NCBI GenBank assembly: GCA_027577415.1
Contig: JANBQS010000012.1
Coordinates: forward strand, 1 to 64,000
From: Coemansia sp. RSA 922
Lineage: Eukaryota > Kickxellomycota > Kickxellomycetes > Kickxellales > Kickxellaceae
Direction: 5' to 3'
Length of the DNA: 64,000 nucleotides
Shown here piece by piece: positions 27,077 through 38,000 of the stretch (its first letter is position 1; each line of letters starts with the position of its first letter). The position numbers and the translations under genes are program-made. The notes under the pieces are model-generated. The model searched no databases, had not been told where the DNA came from, and worked only from the letters and a program-made list of their open reading frames with translations.

Positions 27077-30000
27077 ATGTCTAAAGACATGAGCAAGCGC
27101 CGTTCAAGCTATGAGCTCACTCCAGCACTAACAGCCGGTAAGACTCACACTTGGTCAATCGCTGCTGAAAGGGGAGATATTTTTTGCGCGTTTATTTGCC
27201 GTCTCCCAAGCGCATATGCTTTTTTGCTCTCTCGCATATGGCCGGGATCATTGCTAATCGCCCCGCGTCCCCGCGCTCCCGCGTGAGAACGAGTGAATGA
27301 ATGCCCAAGAGAGCATATAAATGGAACGAGCCTGGGCCCTTCTCTCTGTGCGCTTATCTATCACTTTCCTCTTTTCTTTTTGTTGCTCCTTATCTCTAAA
27401 CTAAGCTAAACTTTCCGATCATTGTTATTGAGGACTTTATTTGCAACTCTTAGGGTCCATGTCTGATTCCGACTTTCCTAGCGATGCCATCGCCTCCATC
27501 TCGGCGTCTGTGGTGCCCACCAAGCAGCACCGCGGCGAAGAGCCGCCCAGCATGAACTTTGACTACCTCAAGTTCAGCTTCAAGTCCCTCTCTCGCCCTG
27601 CTTCGCACGAGAACCTCGCCAGCCTCGCCAGCAGCAATGCGGCCGATGTTGAGCGCCGCTTTCACATGCCCAACGAGGAGGGCCTTCTCCACCTCAAGAA
27701 CACCAGCCCTGTCGTATCGAAGAAGTTTCACAAGGTCTTGATTGCCAACCGCGGCGAGATTGCCATGCGCATCATGCGTACTGCCCACGAGCTGGGCCTC
27801 AAGACAGTCGCCATCTACGCCTACGAGGACCGCCTGTCGATGCACCGGTACAAGGCCGACGAGTCCTACCAGATTGCCCCCGAGGGCAGGCACACCCCTG
27901 TCGGTGCGTATCTGGCTCAGGATGACATTATCGACATTGCTCTGAAGCGCAATTGCGATGCTGTGCATCCCGGCTACGGCTTCCTCTCCGAGAACGCTGA
28001 CTTTGCTCGCAAGATCGAAGCCGCGGGACTCAAGTGGGTAGGCCCTCGCCCAGAGACCATCGACGCCCTAGGCGACAAGGTCAAGGCTCGTGCTGTTGCC
28101 AACGAGTGCGACGTTCCAGTTGTGCCCGGCACGGATGGCCCCATCGACAAGCTCTCCGATGCTCGCGCATTTTGTGACAGCCACGGTTTCCCCGTCATCA
28201 TCAAGGCAGCCATGGGTGGCGGCGGGCGTGGAATGCGCGTCGTGCGCAACGCTGATGAGCTGGATTCGGCATTTGACCGCGCTCGCTCGGAGGCGCTCTC
28301 TGCTTTTGGCGACGGAACTGTTTTTATCGAGCGCTTCCTCGACCGGCCCAAGCACATTGAGGTGCAGCTGCTAGGAGACGGCAAGGACAACGTCATTCAT
28401 CTATACGAGCGTGACTGCTCTGTGCAACGCCGTCACCAGAAAGTTGTTGAGATTGCTCCCGCTCCGACGCTTGACGTTGCCTTGCGCGATGCCATTCTCG
28501 CTGACGCAGTCAAGATAGCTCGCCACGTCAACTATCGCAATGCCGGAACCGCCGAGTTCTTGGTCGATGAGCGTGGTCACTACTTTATCGAGATCAACCC
28601 TCGCATCCAGGTCGAGCACACTGTAACTGAGGAGGTGACTGGATTGGATCTCATCTCCTTGCAATTGCACATCGCCGCCGGCTGGTCCCTGCCCGACCTC
28701 CACATCTCACAGGAGCGCATCCAGCTCCGCGGGTTTGCCATTCAGTGCCGTGTGACCACCGAGGACCCTTCCCAGGGGTTCCAGCCCGACATTGGCAAGA
28801 TCGAGGTCTATCGCTCGCCGGGTGGCAACGGTGTGCGGTTGGATGGTGGCTCTGGCTTTACGGGGTCCATTATCACGCCTCACTACGACTCGCTCCTTGT
28901 CAAGCTTACGTGCTCGGGCGCGACGTTTGAAAAGGCGCGCCGTCGCACTCTAGCGTCTTTGGTTGAATTCCGCATCAGTGGCGTCAAAACGAACATGTGG
29001 TTCTTGCAACGCTTGCTGTCGAACGACACGTTTATCAAGGGCGACTGCTGGACTACCTTTATCGACGACACCCCTGAGCTGTTTGCCGTAACAAAGTTCC
29101 GTAACCGCGCGGCCAAGCTCTTGACTTACTTGGGCGATGTGGTTGTCAATGGCTGCCGCATTCAGGGGCAAGTGACTGCTCCGCTCCACGACTTGCAAGA
29201 GCCTACGATCCCTCCACTGCTCAACGTGCAGGGCCAAGCTGTCGACGTTACCACCAAGCCTCCTCCGGGCTGGCGCGACATCCTTCTCAGCAGTGGGCCA
29301 GCCGCCTTTGCCCAGGCCGTACGCCAGCACAAGGGTGTGCTCATCATGGATACTACCTGGCGCGACGCTCACCAGTCGTTGTTGGCTACCCGCCTGCGCA
29401 CGCACGACATGGAGCGCATTGCACCGACAACAGCACACGCGCTGTCGAACGCGTTCGCACTCGAGATGTGGGGTGGAGCTACCTTCGACGTTGCCATGCG
29501 GTTCCTCCACGAGGATCCATGGGACCGTCTGGACCGCTTGCGCCGGCTAGTGCCCAACGTTCCGTTCCAGATGCTGTTGCGTGGAGCCAATGCAGTTGGA
29601 TACACGTCGTATCCCGATAATGTTGTCTACGAGTTTTGCAAGCAGGCCCGCGATCACGGTGTCGACGTGTTCCGGGTGTTTGACTCGCTCAACTATGTCG
29701 AGAACTTGAAGCTGGGCATTGACGCCGTCCGCCAAGCCAACGGCGTGATTGAGGCTACGATTTGCTACACGGGCGATGTGTCGAACCCATCCAAGCACCC
29801 AAAGTACACGCTCGAGTACTATCTCGACCTGGTTGACGAGCTTGTTGCGCTGAACATTCACATCCTCGGTATCAAGGACATGGCTGGCCTGCTCAAGCCT
29901 CGCGCAGCACGCATGCTGGTTGGAGCTATCCGTGCGCGCCACCCAAGCCTTCCAATCCATGTCCACACGCACGACACCGCCGGCGCAGGCGTTGCAGCCA

Positions 30001-31196
30001 TGATAGCGTGCGCAGAGGCCGGAGCCGATATTATCGATCTGGCCATCGACAGCATGTCGGGCGTCACATCGCAGCCGTGCATGGGTGCGTTTGTGTCGGC
30101 TCTTGAGGGCACTGAGTACGACACGGGCATCTCAGCCGAGGCGATTCAGTCGCTTAACGCGTACTGGGAGCAAACTCGGCTCCTCTATGCCTGCTTTGAC
30201 CCCGGAGTTAAGGCCTCGGACACGTCAGTATACCAGCACGAGATGCCTGGCGGTCAGTACACGAACCTACTGTTCCAAGCGCAGTCGCTGGGCCTTGGCT
30301 CGCGTTGGAAGGACGTCAAGTCCGCCTACGCCGAGGCCAACCGCATCTGTGGAGACCTGGTCAAGGTCACTCCCAGCAGCAAGGTTGTTGGCGACTTTGC
30401 CCAGTTCATGGTGTCGAACCACTTGACTGCTGGCGAAGTCATGGAGCGCGCAGCCACGCTGTCATTCCCCAAGTCTGTCGTCGAGTTCTTCCAGGGCTAT
30501 CTTGGGCAGCCCGTGGGCGGCTTCCCCGAAGCACTGCGCGCAGCTATCATTCGCGACGCCCCAAGAATCGACAGCCGTCCGGGCGCCACTATGCAGTCAT
30601 TTGACTTTGCTCAGCTACGCCGCGACCTGGAGGACAAGTGGGGGCCGGGCTCTATTCGCGAGGTCGATCTTCTCTCGGCCGCGCTGTACCCAGCCGTGTT
30701 TGACGAGTTCCAGTCGCAGCGCCAGCAGTTTGGCAATGTCTCGCTGATCCCGACGCCGCTGTTCCTCAGCCCCCTCGTAGTCGGGCAAGAGATCCAGGTG
30801 CAGCTGGAGGTTGGAAAGACCCTGATTATCCGCTACATTGCACTCGGTCCGCTGCAGACCGAGACCGCCAAGCGCGAGGTGTACTTTGAGATCAACGGCG
30901 AGCCCCGCATTGTCACAATCACCGATCAGTCGATCCAGCCCGAGGCAAAGACCCGCCCTCGTGCCGACCCAGCCCAGAAGAACCAGCTTGGTGCTCCTAT
31001 GAGCGGCGCGGTCGTCGAGATCAAGGTGGCTGTTGGCGACAAGGTCAAGGCTGGGCAGGCTATCTGCGTGCTGAGCGCAATGAAGATGGAGACAGTCGTA
31101 GGAGCGCCTGCTGATGGCGTTATCGAGTCGCTGGACATTGCTCTCAGCGATAATCTGGGAGCTGGCGACCTGATCTGCTCCATCAAGAGCGCTTAG
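27077..31196 (+). CDS. PYC: Pyruvate carboxylase
   Basis: Exon 1 27077-27137 and exon 2 27454-31196 give 1,267 aa; the phase-1 intron keeps frame through a split Gly. Initiation at 27459 instead gives 1,245 aa. Domains in order, in short-form numbering: a Ser-rich N-terminal extension (1-80) that is longer than in yeast Pyc; biotin carboxylase (about 85-535; LIANRGEIAMRI, GGGGRGMR, EINPRIQVEHT); carboxyltransferase (about 630-900; DTTWRDAHQS, MWGGATFDVAMRF, the HVHTHDTAG metal site); tetramerisation region; C-terminal biotin carrier with AMKMET (Lys about 1209). It carboxylates pyruvate to oxaloacetate for gluconeogenesis and TCA replenishment, and is cytosolic in most fungi. It ends 42 nt from the convergent DnaJ gene. 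Confidence 0.92.
27138..27453 (+). other. Long first intron of pyruvate carboxylase, with a possible internal promoter
   Basis: 316 nt, against 91-135 nt for the other ten introns I could place. Donor gtaaga, acceptor ctcttag. It contains a TATA box and a CT-rich leader directly ahead of a second in-frame ATG (27459). Confidence 0.6.
27316..27321 (+). promoter_or_regulatory. TATA box within the pyruvate carboxylase intron
   Basis: tataaa in the context gcatataaatgg, 138 nt before the ATG at 27459 and followed by a pyrimidine-rich leader (cttctctctgtgcgc and tcactttcctcttttc). This arrangement looks like a complete core promoter. Confidence 0.5.
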
Positions 31197-31238
31197 GTTA
31201 AATTTACTATGAATATCTTTATTAAAAAAAAACACTGC

Positions 31239-32513
31239 TTAGAGCTCGTCGTGAGCCAAGGATTCTGATGGAGCTTGCTTGCCGCGGTGGTTTCGCGCGC
31301 TCTGCCTTGAAGCAGCATCGCTTCCATCCCAAGCAACGCTGTCAAAAATATTCACAAGCTCCATCTTGGCGGCAGCCTCGACTGTCTTGGGGAACTGGAT
31401 CCAGTATGTTATATGCATATCGCCAAATGCACTGCCACTGACAGCAGCGTGCTGGCGAAGCGGCATGCCCTTTCCTGTCAGTATTTGTATGTGGCCCGGA
31501 GGAGTTACGCCTGCCCGGCTAAGTTCAATGGCGATCTTGTGGTCAACATGAGGTATAGTTTTGTTAAAGCCAACAAGCGCATCGAGGAGCGTTATCGTCA
31601 CATCGGCGTGCAAGTCGTTGCCCTGGCGAGTAAACGTGCTGTGTGGCCGTTGCTGAAGGTGGAAGACCACTGAGCCAGGCTCGTGGTCAGGGTGCTGGTC
31701 GGCCTCGCCCTCAAAGGAGAGTTCCTCGCCGCCTTGCATTCCAGGCTCGATGCGTATTGTCAGCACATCGGCCTCCCTGTAGACCCGCGATCCCTTGCAG
31801 TGGGGACAGGGTTTGGAGACCTTTTTGCCTTTGCCGCCGCACTCATCGCAGGTGGACTGCATCTGCTGTACGATTCCTGGGCCCAAGATATGCTTGACAA
31901 CACGCACGCCGCTGCCGCCACACACTCCACAGGTCTCAATGTCGTCTGGGGTGGCAGCACCCGAGCCGTCGCAGTGCGGGCAGATGGCCTGCTTTGAAAT
32001 GTCAACTTCAATCTCGGCTCCCGTGTAAAGCTCAAGGAGCGTCACAGGCACACGCACATGTACGTCGGGTCCACGCGGCTTGGCACGGCCAGAACCACTT
32101 CCGCGGCGGTCAAAGCGAACGTGGCCTCCAAAGAACTGGGCGAATATGTCGAATGGGTCGTGGAAGCCAGCACCGCCACCGCCAGGGCCGCCCTGGTTCT
32201 TCAGGCCCTCTTCGCCGTAGCGGTTGTAGATCTCGCGCTTCTCGTCATCGCTGAGGACCTCGTAGGCCTCAGCCAACTCAATGAATCGCTCATGAGCACG
32301 CTCATCGCCTGGGTTCTTATCTGGGTGGTGCTTGCGCGATAGAGTTTTGTACTGGCGCTTAATGTCCTGCTGGGAGGCGTCGCGCGAGACGCCCAAGATG
32401 CTGTAGTAGTCCTTGCCAGCTGCAGCTCCCACTATGCCGAAGCAAAGTACGCATATGTATAGCGCCACAAGGGCAGCGCGCAGCAGCCGGCAGTGTCCTC
32501 GATACAGCAGCAT
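31239..32513 (-). CDS. SCJ1: ER-luminal DnaJ/Hsp40 co-chaperone (Scj1/ERdj3-like)
   Basis: Encodes 424 aa. An N-terminal hydrophobic signal (about residues 10-32) precedes the J domain (YYSILGV..., HPD motif in RKHHPDKN). A Gly/Phe-rich linker follows, then a DnaJ-type zinc domain with four CxxCxG-like motifs ([31 protein letters not shown]) and the C-terminal substrate-binding domain. The protein ends in HDEL, the ER retrieval signal. It stimulates the Kar2/BiP ATPase and helps fold or dispose of glycoproteins. This is the type I J-protein layout of yeast Scj1. The neighbouring pyruvate carboxylase converges on it, 42 nt apart, so their 3' UTRs probably overlap. Confidence 0.92.
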   Translation of the reverse strand: MLLYRGHCRLLRAALVALYICVLCFGIVGAAAGKDYYSILGVSRDASQQDIKRQYKTLSRKHHPDKNPGDERAHERFIELAEAYEVLSDDEKREIYNRYGEEGLKNQGGPGGGGAGFHDPFDIFAQFFGGHVRFDRRGSGSGRAKPRGPDVHVRVPVTLLELYTGAEIEVDISKQAICPHCDGSGAATPDDIETCGVCGGSGVRVVKHILGPGIVQQMQSTCDECGGKGKKVSKPCPHCKGSRVYREADVLTIRIEPGMQGGEELSFEGEADQHPDHEPGSVVFHLQQRPHSTFTRQGNDLHADVTITLLDALVGFNKTIPHVDHKIAIELSRAGVTPPGHIQILTGKGMPLRQHAAVSGSAFGDMHITYWIQFPKTVEAAAKMELVNIFDSVAWDGSDAASRQSARNHRGKQAPSESLAHDEL

Positions 32514-33030
32514 TTCTTAGAGAGTGTTACTACAGGTTCGCTCGCAACCTCTTCCGCGGCCACAGAGTAGCAAATAAAAGATTGGATTGCGGAGCCGCAG
32601 CCAAGAAAAAAAGAAGGAAAAAGCAAAAGTTGAATTTGGTCCGTTCCGTTAGACCAGGAGAGTGGTTTCCTCATTTTGCCAAGATTGGGATATATGTGTG
32701 GGCAGATCTGATTGGCGAATGGCTCGTTGACGTAGTGGTTCGGCGCGGTTCACAGGACGGGGCCGATCTCTTGGCAGCCATGTTCTTTTTTGCAAATCGC
32801 TCCGCCTTTTACGCGAAACCGGTGATATATCCTTGGGCCCGTTAAAGAAAAAAAATCTATTGTTGCCGGTCCAGCATAAAAGATGGAGGAGCACCCACGC
32901 TCGCTGCCAGACAGATGGCAGATTGTCTCTCTTTCTTTGCTCGCCAACTTTCACTAGCTACCTGCATACCCTACTTTTCTTCAAGAGCATCACTGCGGTT
33001 AGTGTCAACAAACATCAAAACAACCAGGCG
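32514..33030. other. Bidirectional intergenic region, SCJ1-like / desaturase
   Basis: Divergent promoters for the DnaJ gene (minus) and the desaturase (plus). A cataaaag element at about 32875 precedes a C/T-rich leader. The desaturase frame stays open back to 32833, but this part has no domain and probably is 5' UTR. Confidence 0.5.
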
Positions 33031-34578
33031 ATGCCATCGATCATACTACCGCCAAAGCCGGCGGCAGCTACCCAGGACAGCGTAAGGATGGGCAAGCGGT
33101 TTGGAAAGCTGCCACTGTGCACGGCTAGCGAGCTGCGGCGGCGCGTGGAGCAGGGCGAGTACTTGGTTATCATCGACGGACTGGTGTGCAAGCTGAACGG
33201 GTTCATCGACAAGCACCCCGGCGGACCGCTGTCGATCATGCACATGGTGGGGCGGGACGCAACAGACGAGGCGCGGAGCATGCATCCTGCCGAGGTGTTC
33301 GAGGGTACCATGCCACGGTGGGCAGTGGCGCGGTTCGTGACTGACGAGAAGGCGGCGGCGCAGGCGTCGTACGTCGAGGACCTGGATCTGCCGTACTCGG
33401 CTCCACGGTCAACTCTGGCCGACGGGAGCGGGCACGCGCAGCCAGAGAGCAGCAGCGCGACGGACCTGGACTATGCGGCGATCCAGCGCGACTACCGGCA
33501 GCTGGACGTGCAGCTGCGTGAAGAGGGCATGTACCGGTGCGACTACGGCGACTACGCCTGCGAGGCAGCGCGGTACTTGGCGCTGTTTAGCATAGCTTGC
33601 GGGCTGATTCTGCTGGGGCCAGCCAGTGCGTGGACATACCTGGCGGCAGGCGTCAGCACGGCGCTCTTGTGGCAGCAGCTGGCGTTCTTTGCACACGACC
33701 TGGGCCACAATGAGCTGACAGGGCGGCGCGAGTTTGACATGGTGCTGGGGATTTGCGTGGCAGACGTGCTGGGCGGGCTCAGCGTCGGGTGGTGGAAGAA
33801 GAACCACAACACGCACCACATCGTAACCAATGACGTCGACAACGACCCGGACATCCAACATCTGCCGTTCCTGGCTGTGTCGACGCGGTTCTTTGAGAGC
33901 CGGTACTCGACGTACTACCGCCGTGTCATGGAGTTTGACGCGGCAGCTCGCATCTTTGTGGCCTTGCAGGACAAGCTGTACTATCTGATTATGTGCTTTG
34001 CGCGGTACAACTTGTACTTTCTGAGCTGGAACTACCTCCTGTTCAGCGACTTTGCGCCCTACCGCGTGCTGGAGATGGGATGCATTGGCGTGTTCTTTGC
34101 GTGGTTCAGCTGGCTGGTGTCGCACATCCCCACCTGGTCCTATGTGATCTTGTACCTCAGCGTGGCTCACTCGATCTCGGCTGTTCTGCACATCCAGATC
34201 ACGCTGTCGCACTTTGCCATGTCGACTGAGTCGCCCGACCCCGTATACGAGTGCTTTGCTGCGCGGCAGGTGCGCACAACCATGGACGTTATCTGCCCGA
34301 CGTGGCTGGACTGGTTCCACGGCGGCCTGCAGTTCCAGATCGAGCACCACCTCTTCCCCCGCCTGCCTCGCCACAAGCTGCGCCGGGTGCAGCCGCTAGT
34401 CAAGGACCTGTGCCGCAAGCACGGCATGGAGTTTAAAGAGTTTTCGTTCATTGACGGCAACGTTTACACGCTGCGCTGGCTGGGCGAGGTGGCCAGCCGC
34501 GTCAAGCTGTACAACGGCCGCGACGAGCAAAGCGCCCAAGCCGTGGCATCCTTCAAAAAGTCGCTCCATACTCAGTAA
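33031..34578 (+). CDS. Cytochrome b5-fusion front-end desaturase (sphingolipid delta-8 or fatty-acid type)
   Basis: Encodes 515 aa. Residues about 25-100 are a cytochrome b5 domain with the haem-binding HPGG (about 60-63). The desaturase part has three His boxes: HDLGHNE (about 221), HNTHH (about 258) and QIEHHLFP (about 437). The Gln in the third box is typical of front-end desaturases. Four or more hydrophobic helices lie between boxes and place the di-iron site on the cytosolic side of the ER. In fungi this architecture is used by delta-8 sphingolipid desaturases acting on ceramide bases for glucosylceramide, and by delta-5/delta-6 fatty acyl desaturases. The b5 segment reads more like the sphingolipid group, but substrate cannot be fixed from sequence. 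The ATG at 33031 sits directly before the b5 fold. Confidence 0.85.
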   Translation: MPSIILPPKPAAATQDSVRMGKRFGKLPLCTASELRRRVEQGEYLVIIDGLVCKLNGFIDKHPGGPLSIMHMVGRDATDEARSMHPAEVFEGTMPRWAVARFVTDEKAAAQASYVEDLDLPYSAPRSTLADGSGHAQPESSSATDLDYAAIQRDYRQLDVQLREEGMYRCDYGDYACEAARYLALFSIACGLILLGPASAWTYLAAGVSTALLWQQLAFFAHDLGHNELTGRREFDMVLGICVADVLGGLSVGWWKKNHNTHHIVTNDVDNDPDIQHLPFLAVSTRFFESRYSTYYRRVMEFDAAARIFVALQDKLYYLIMCFARYNLYFLSWNYLLFSDFAPYRVLEMGCIGVFFAWFSWLVSHIPTWSYVILYLSVAHSISAVLHIQITLSHFAMSTESPDPVYECFAARQVRTTMDVICPTWLDWFHGGLQFQIEHHLFPRLPRHKLRRVQPLVKDLCRKHGMEFKEFSFIDGNVYTLRWLGEVASRVKLYNGRDEQSAQAVASFKKSLHTQ

Positions 34579-35073
34579 TAATTTCTCATTTGCACTATTG
34601 GTACTATAGCGAGATGGGGGTGGGGTCAGGGGGTGTGCGCGCATATGGCCTGACGCGCGCTTAGTGTCAACATTGGCGCATTGGACGATCCTGCTGGGCT
34701 TCTTTCTCATCTCTACTTTCTTTTTCACTAATTCAAATTGGCCCTTGCTTAGAATTGCGTTATTTAGCGCTACTTTACCTCTTTAATACAAAGTAAGCAC
34801 TGCCAACAGCCAACGCATACATATATACTCGCTACCGTTCCTGTGCGCCTAGTATGACATGGATAGAGCGGTGTGTTCCTCTGTCGCATCCCTGGCATCT
34901 CCGAATAGCAGAAATAGCAGCAACAGCAGCGGCAGGAGCATAAGCCACACTGGCGATATTATCCTCGTGTCCATTGTTGTTGTTGTGCCGTGCTCGCCGA
35001 GCAGAGCAGAGCAGCGTCGCTTGTCCTATGCTTCTCCTTTTCTCTGGTTGTATTTTGTATACTAAGCTAGAAT
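34579..35073. other. Intergenic region, desaturase to NDPK-like gene
   Basis: No supported gene. There is a tgggggtggggtcaggggg G-rich patch near 34615-34633, a tatata element near 34820-34826, and a ctaag/ctag pair just before the ATG at 35074 that could be the end of a 5'-UTR intron. Confidence 0.4.
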
Positions 35074-38000
35074 ATGACGCCCATCTTTAACATGTTTCTA
35101 GGCCGCTCGTCACAACGACCCCACGTCGGCGTGTTTTCAGGGCCTTTGCCATCGTCATCACAACAGTCGTCGTCGTCGTCGTCGTTCAAGCCTGCAGCAC
35201 ACCTTGGCGTGTCTCTGCTATTTGAAAACATAAACACTACTCTACGAGGCAGCGACATAGCGGCACTCGGGCCTCGGTACAGCGACAGCTCTTCTGCTAC
35301 GACCTTAAGCAAGCACGACATGGGCGAGGACCAGAGCGCAAACCGGACGTTTGCCATTGTCAAGCCTGATGCTTTGACGCCGTTCAAATACCAGCAGATC
35401 AACGCGCTCATCAAGCTCAACGAGTTTGAGATTACGCGCCAGAAGCTCGTGTGGCTGGACGACGAGCAGGCTGCTGCTCTGTTTCCGGAGAAGGCCACTG
35501 CTGCCGACAGACGCGAGTGGTTGGAGTATATTACCTGCGCTCCGTGCTTGGCGTTGGAGCTGGCCAAGGCCGACGCGCCGCTGTTTTGGCAGCTCACGAT
35601 GGGAGCCGAGGACCCCAACGATGTTGGCGGGCGTGACAGCGATTCGATTCGGGGCATCATCGCCACGGACCGCATCCGCAATGCCGTCGACGGATCGCAG
35701 GAGCCCGAAGACGCCGTCAAGCAGCTGCGGCTGGCGTTCTCCGATGCAATCCCAGCACTGCCCTACGACGACTTTCTGATGCAGCGCGCCGACGACGCAC
35801 ATTGCACGCTGGCACTGGTCAAGCCCGACGTGGCGCAGGATGCGCAGGCTGTAGCCACAATCATCGGCCGCATCACAGCTCGCGGCTATGCTATCAAGGA
35901 CCGCGTGGAGATTACGCTGTCGCGCGCCCAGGCGAGCGCGTTCTATGCCGAGCACTCAGGCAAGCCGTTCTTTGAGGGCCTGGTGGCGTTTATGAGCAGC
36001 GGTCCGACTATTGCGCTGCTGCTGGAGGGCGATGACGTGGTGCGCGGCTGGCGCATGATGGTCGGTCCCACCAGCCCTGCCACTGCGCGCCAGGAGATGC
36101 CGCAGTCTATCCGCGCTCTGCTTGGCGATGACGGCCCTCGGAACGCTGTGCATGGAAGCGACTCTGCCGAGTCTGCCCAGCGCGAGCTGAGTTTCTTTTT
36201 CCACCCACGCATCCAGGCCGAGGTTGAGGAAGAGCCTCCAACACCCGCCGAGACCGCTGTTGAGAGCCTCTCCGTCTCCGTTTCCGCCGTAAGCGTTGCT
36301 GACGCCGGCAGCGAGGACAAGAAGAAGAAAAAGAAGAAGCCCAAGCGCCGCACCAAGCGCAAGCAGCCAGTCACAGTTAACGCTGATGGTCCCGTTTCGG
36401 CTCTTGCCAACGACACGGGTGCGCTCTCTGACGACAGCGACGAAGAGCCAGGACCATTTTCAGCCGACTCGTCAGCGCCGATCACTCCGGCAGCAACCCA
36501 CATCCGCTTCGATCAGCTCATGGCGGAGCCAACTAGCGATGTGGCAGACGCAGCGGAGCCAACTAGTGTCATTACTAGTACGGTGGAGCAAACTAGCGAT
36601 GTGGTAGATGTGGTGGAGCCATCTAGCGATGTGGCAAATGTGGTGGAGCTCGCCGTGGCAGCGGACCCAGCGCACGAGCGCACGTTTGCGCTTATCAAGC
36701 CCGACGCCTACCCGCGCTACCACAAACAAATAGTCAAGCACATTGTCGAGCGTGGACTGTCGGTTGTTGCGCAGGAAGAGGTGCAGTTGACGGCTGCGGT
36801 GGCAGGTCATATCTACGCCGAGATGAGCGCTTTCCCGACCTTTACGCGCCTCATTGACTTTGTGACTAGTGGTCCGGCGCTGGCGCTGGTACTAGAGGGT
36901 CCTAACGCCGTAGCTGTGTTGCGGGGCCTGGCGGGTCCGACCAATCCCAAGTCTGCAAAGTTTGAGGCTCCCAACAGCCTGCGCGCCAAGTATGGCCAGG
37001 ATGCGCAGATGAACGCCGTCCACGCTAGCAAGGACTTGCGCGAGGCCTGCCGCTCCATTGATGCCGTCTTTTATGGTCTGCTGGGAGGCGACTTCCGCAT
37101 CCTCCAGCCTACTGACGACCCGCTCGCCACCATCGCTGAGCCCCAACAGCCCGCGTCGCTAGCTCTGCTTGCTGACGAAGCTGAGGTTGAGGATGAAGCT
37201 GAGGTTGAGGCTGAAGTCGAAGTCGAGGTTGAAACTCAAGTCGAAGCTGTGGCCGAACCTGAATATGAAGCCATGGCTGAAGCTGATGTCAAAGTCGAAG
37301 CTGTGGCAGAATTGCCTGAAGAGCAGCTGCCAACTTCCGTTAACACTGCTGCTCCGACAGACGAATCCAACTTGGTCAGCCAGATGGAGACGCTAGCTGT
37401 AGCTGAAGCGTGTGTTGACGAGCCTATAGAGGAGCGTTTGCAGGATTCTGTTGAAGAGCCTGCGGAGGAACCTAAAGAAGAGTCTGCTGAAGAGCAACAG
37501 GAGGAACCCAAGGAAGAGCTGGTCGACGACGAGCCTAAGGAAAATCACTTGGAGGAGATCGAGGCTGACGTGAGCGACGCCAAGAGTATCGAAACGGGCG
37601 CCAGCACTGATGTCGATGTAGCCCCCGATCAACTCGTCGTGCCATTGACGCCGCCACAGACAAAGACTCCCGCCGGCGAAAAGGTGCATCCGCTTGGAAA
37701 CCGGCTGGCGTCATCGCCGTTCCTGAAGGCTGATCGCCAGCTGAGCACTGACTCCCCGTTGGCCCCAAAGAGAGTTGGCCGCATCAAATCCCCATTCCTG
37801 AGTGATGGCCGTGACGACCCAGCTGTGTTTGCCCCACCCGCTATTGCTGCTGCGACCGCTGCTGCTGCCACGCCTGAGCCTAGTCTGGCCAACGGTGGTG
37901 GCGGCCATGAGCACGCGGTTTCCGAAGCTATCGCCGAACCAGAGGCGGAGCCTGAAGTGGATACCGATATTCAGCCCGAGCAGGAGAAAGAGAGCGCTCA

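Noticed and set aside
32833..33030. 66-codon N-terminal extension of the desaturase
   Set aside because: It falls in a C/T-rich leader behind a TATA-like element and shows no targeting or domain character. The ATG at 33031 starts just before the cytochrome b5 fold.
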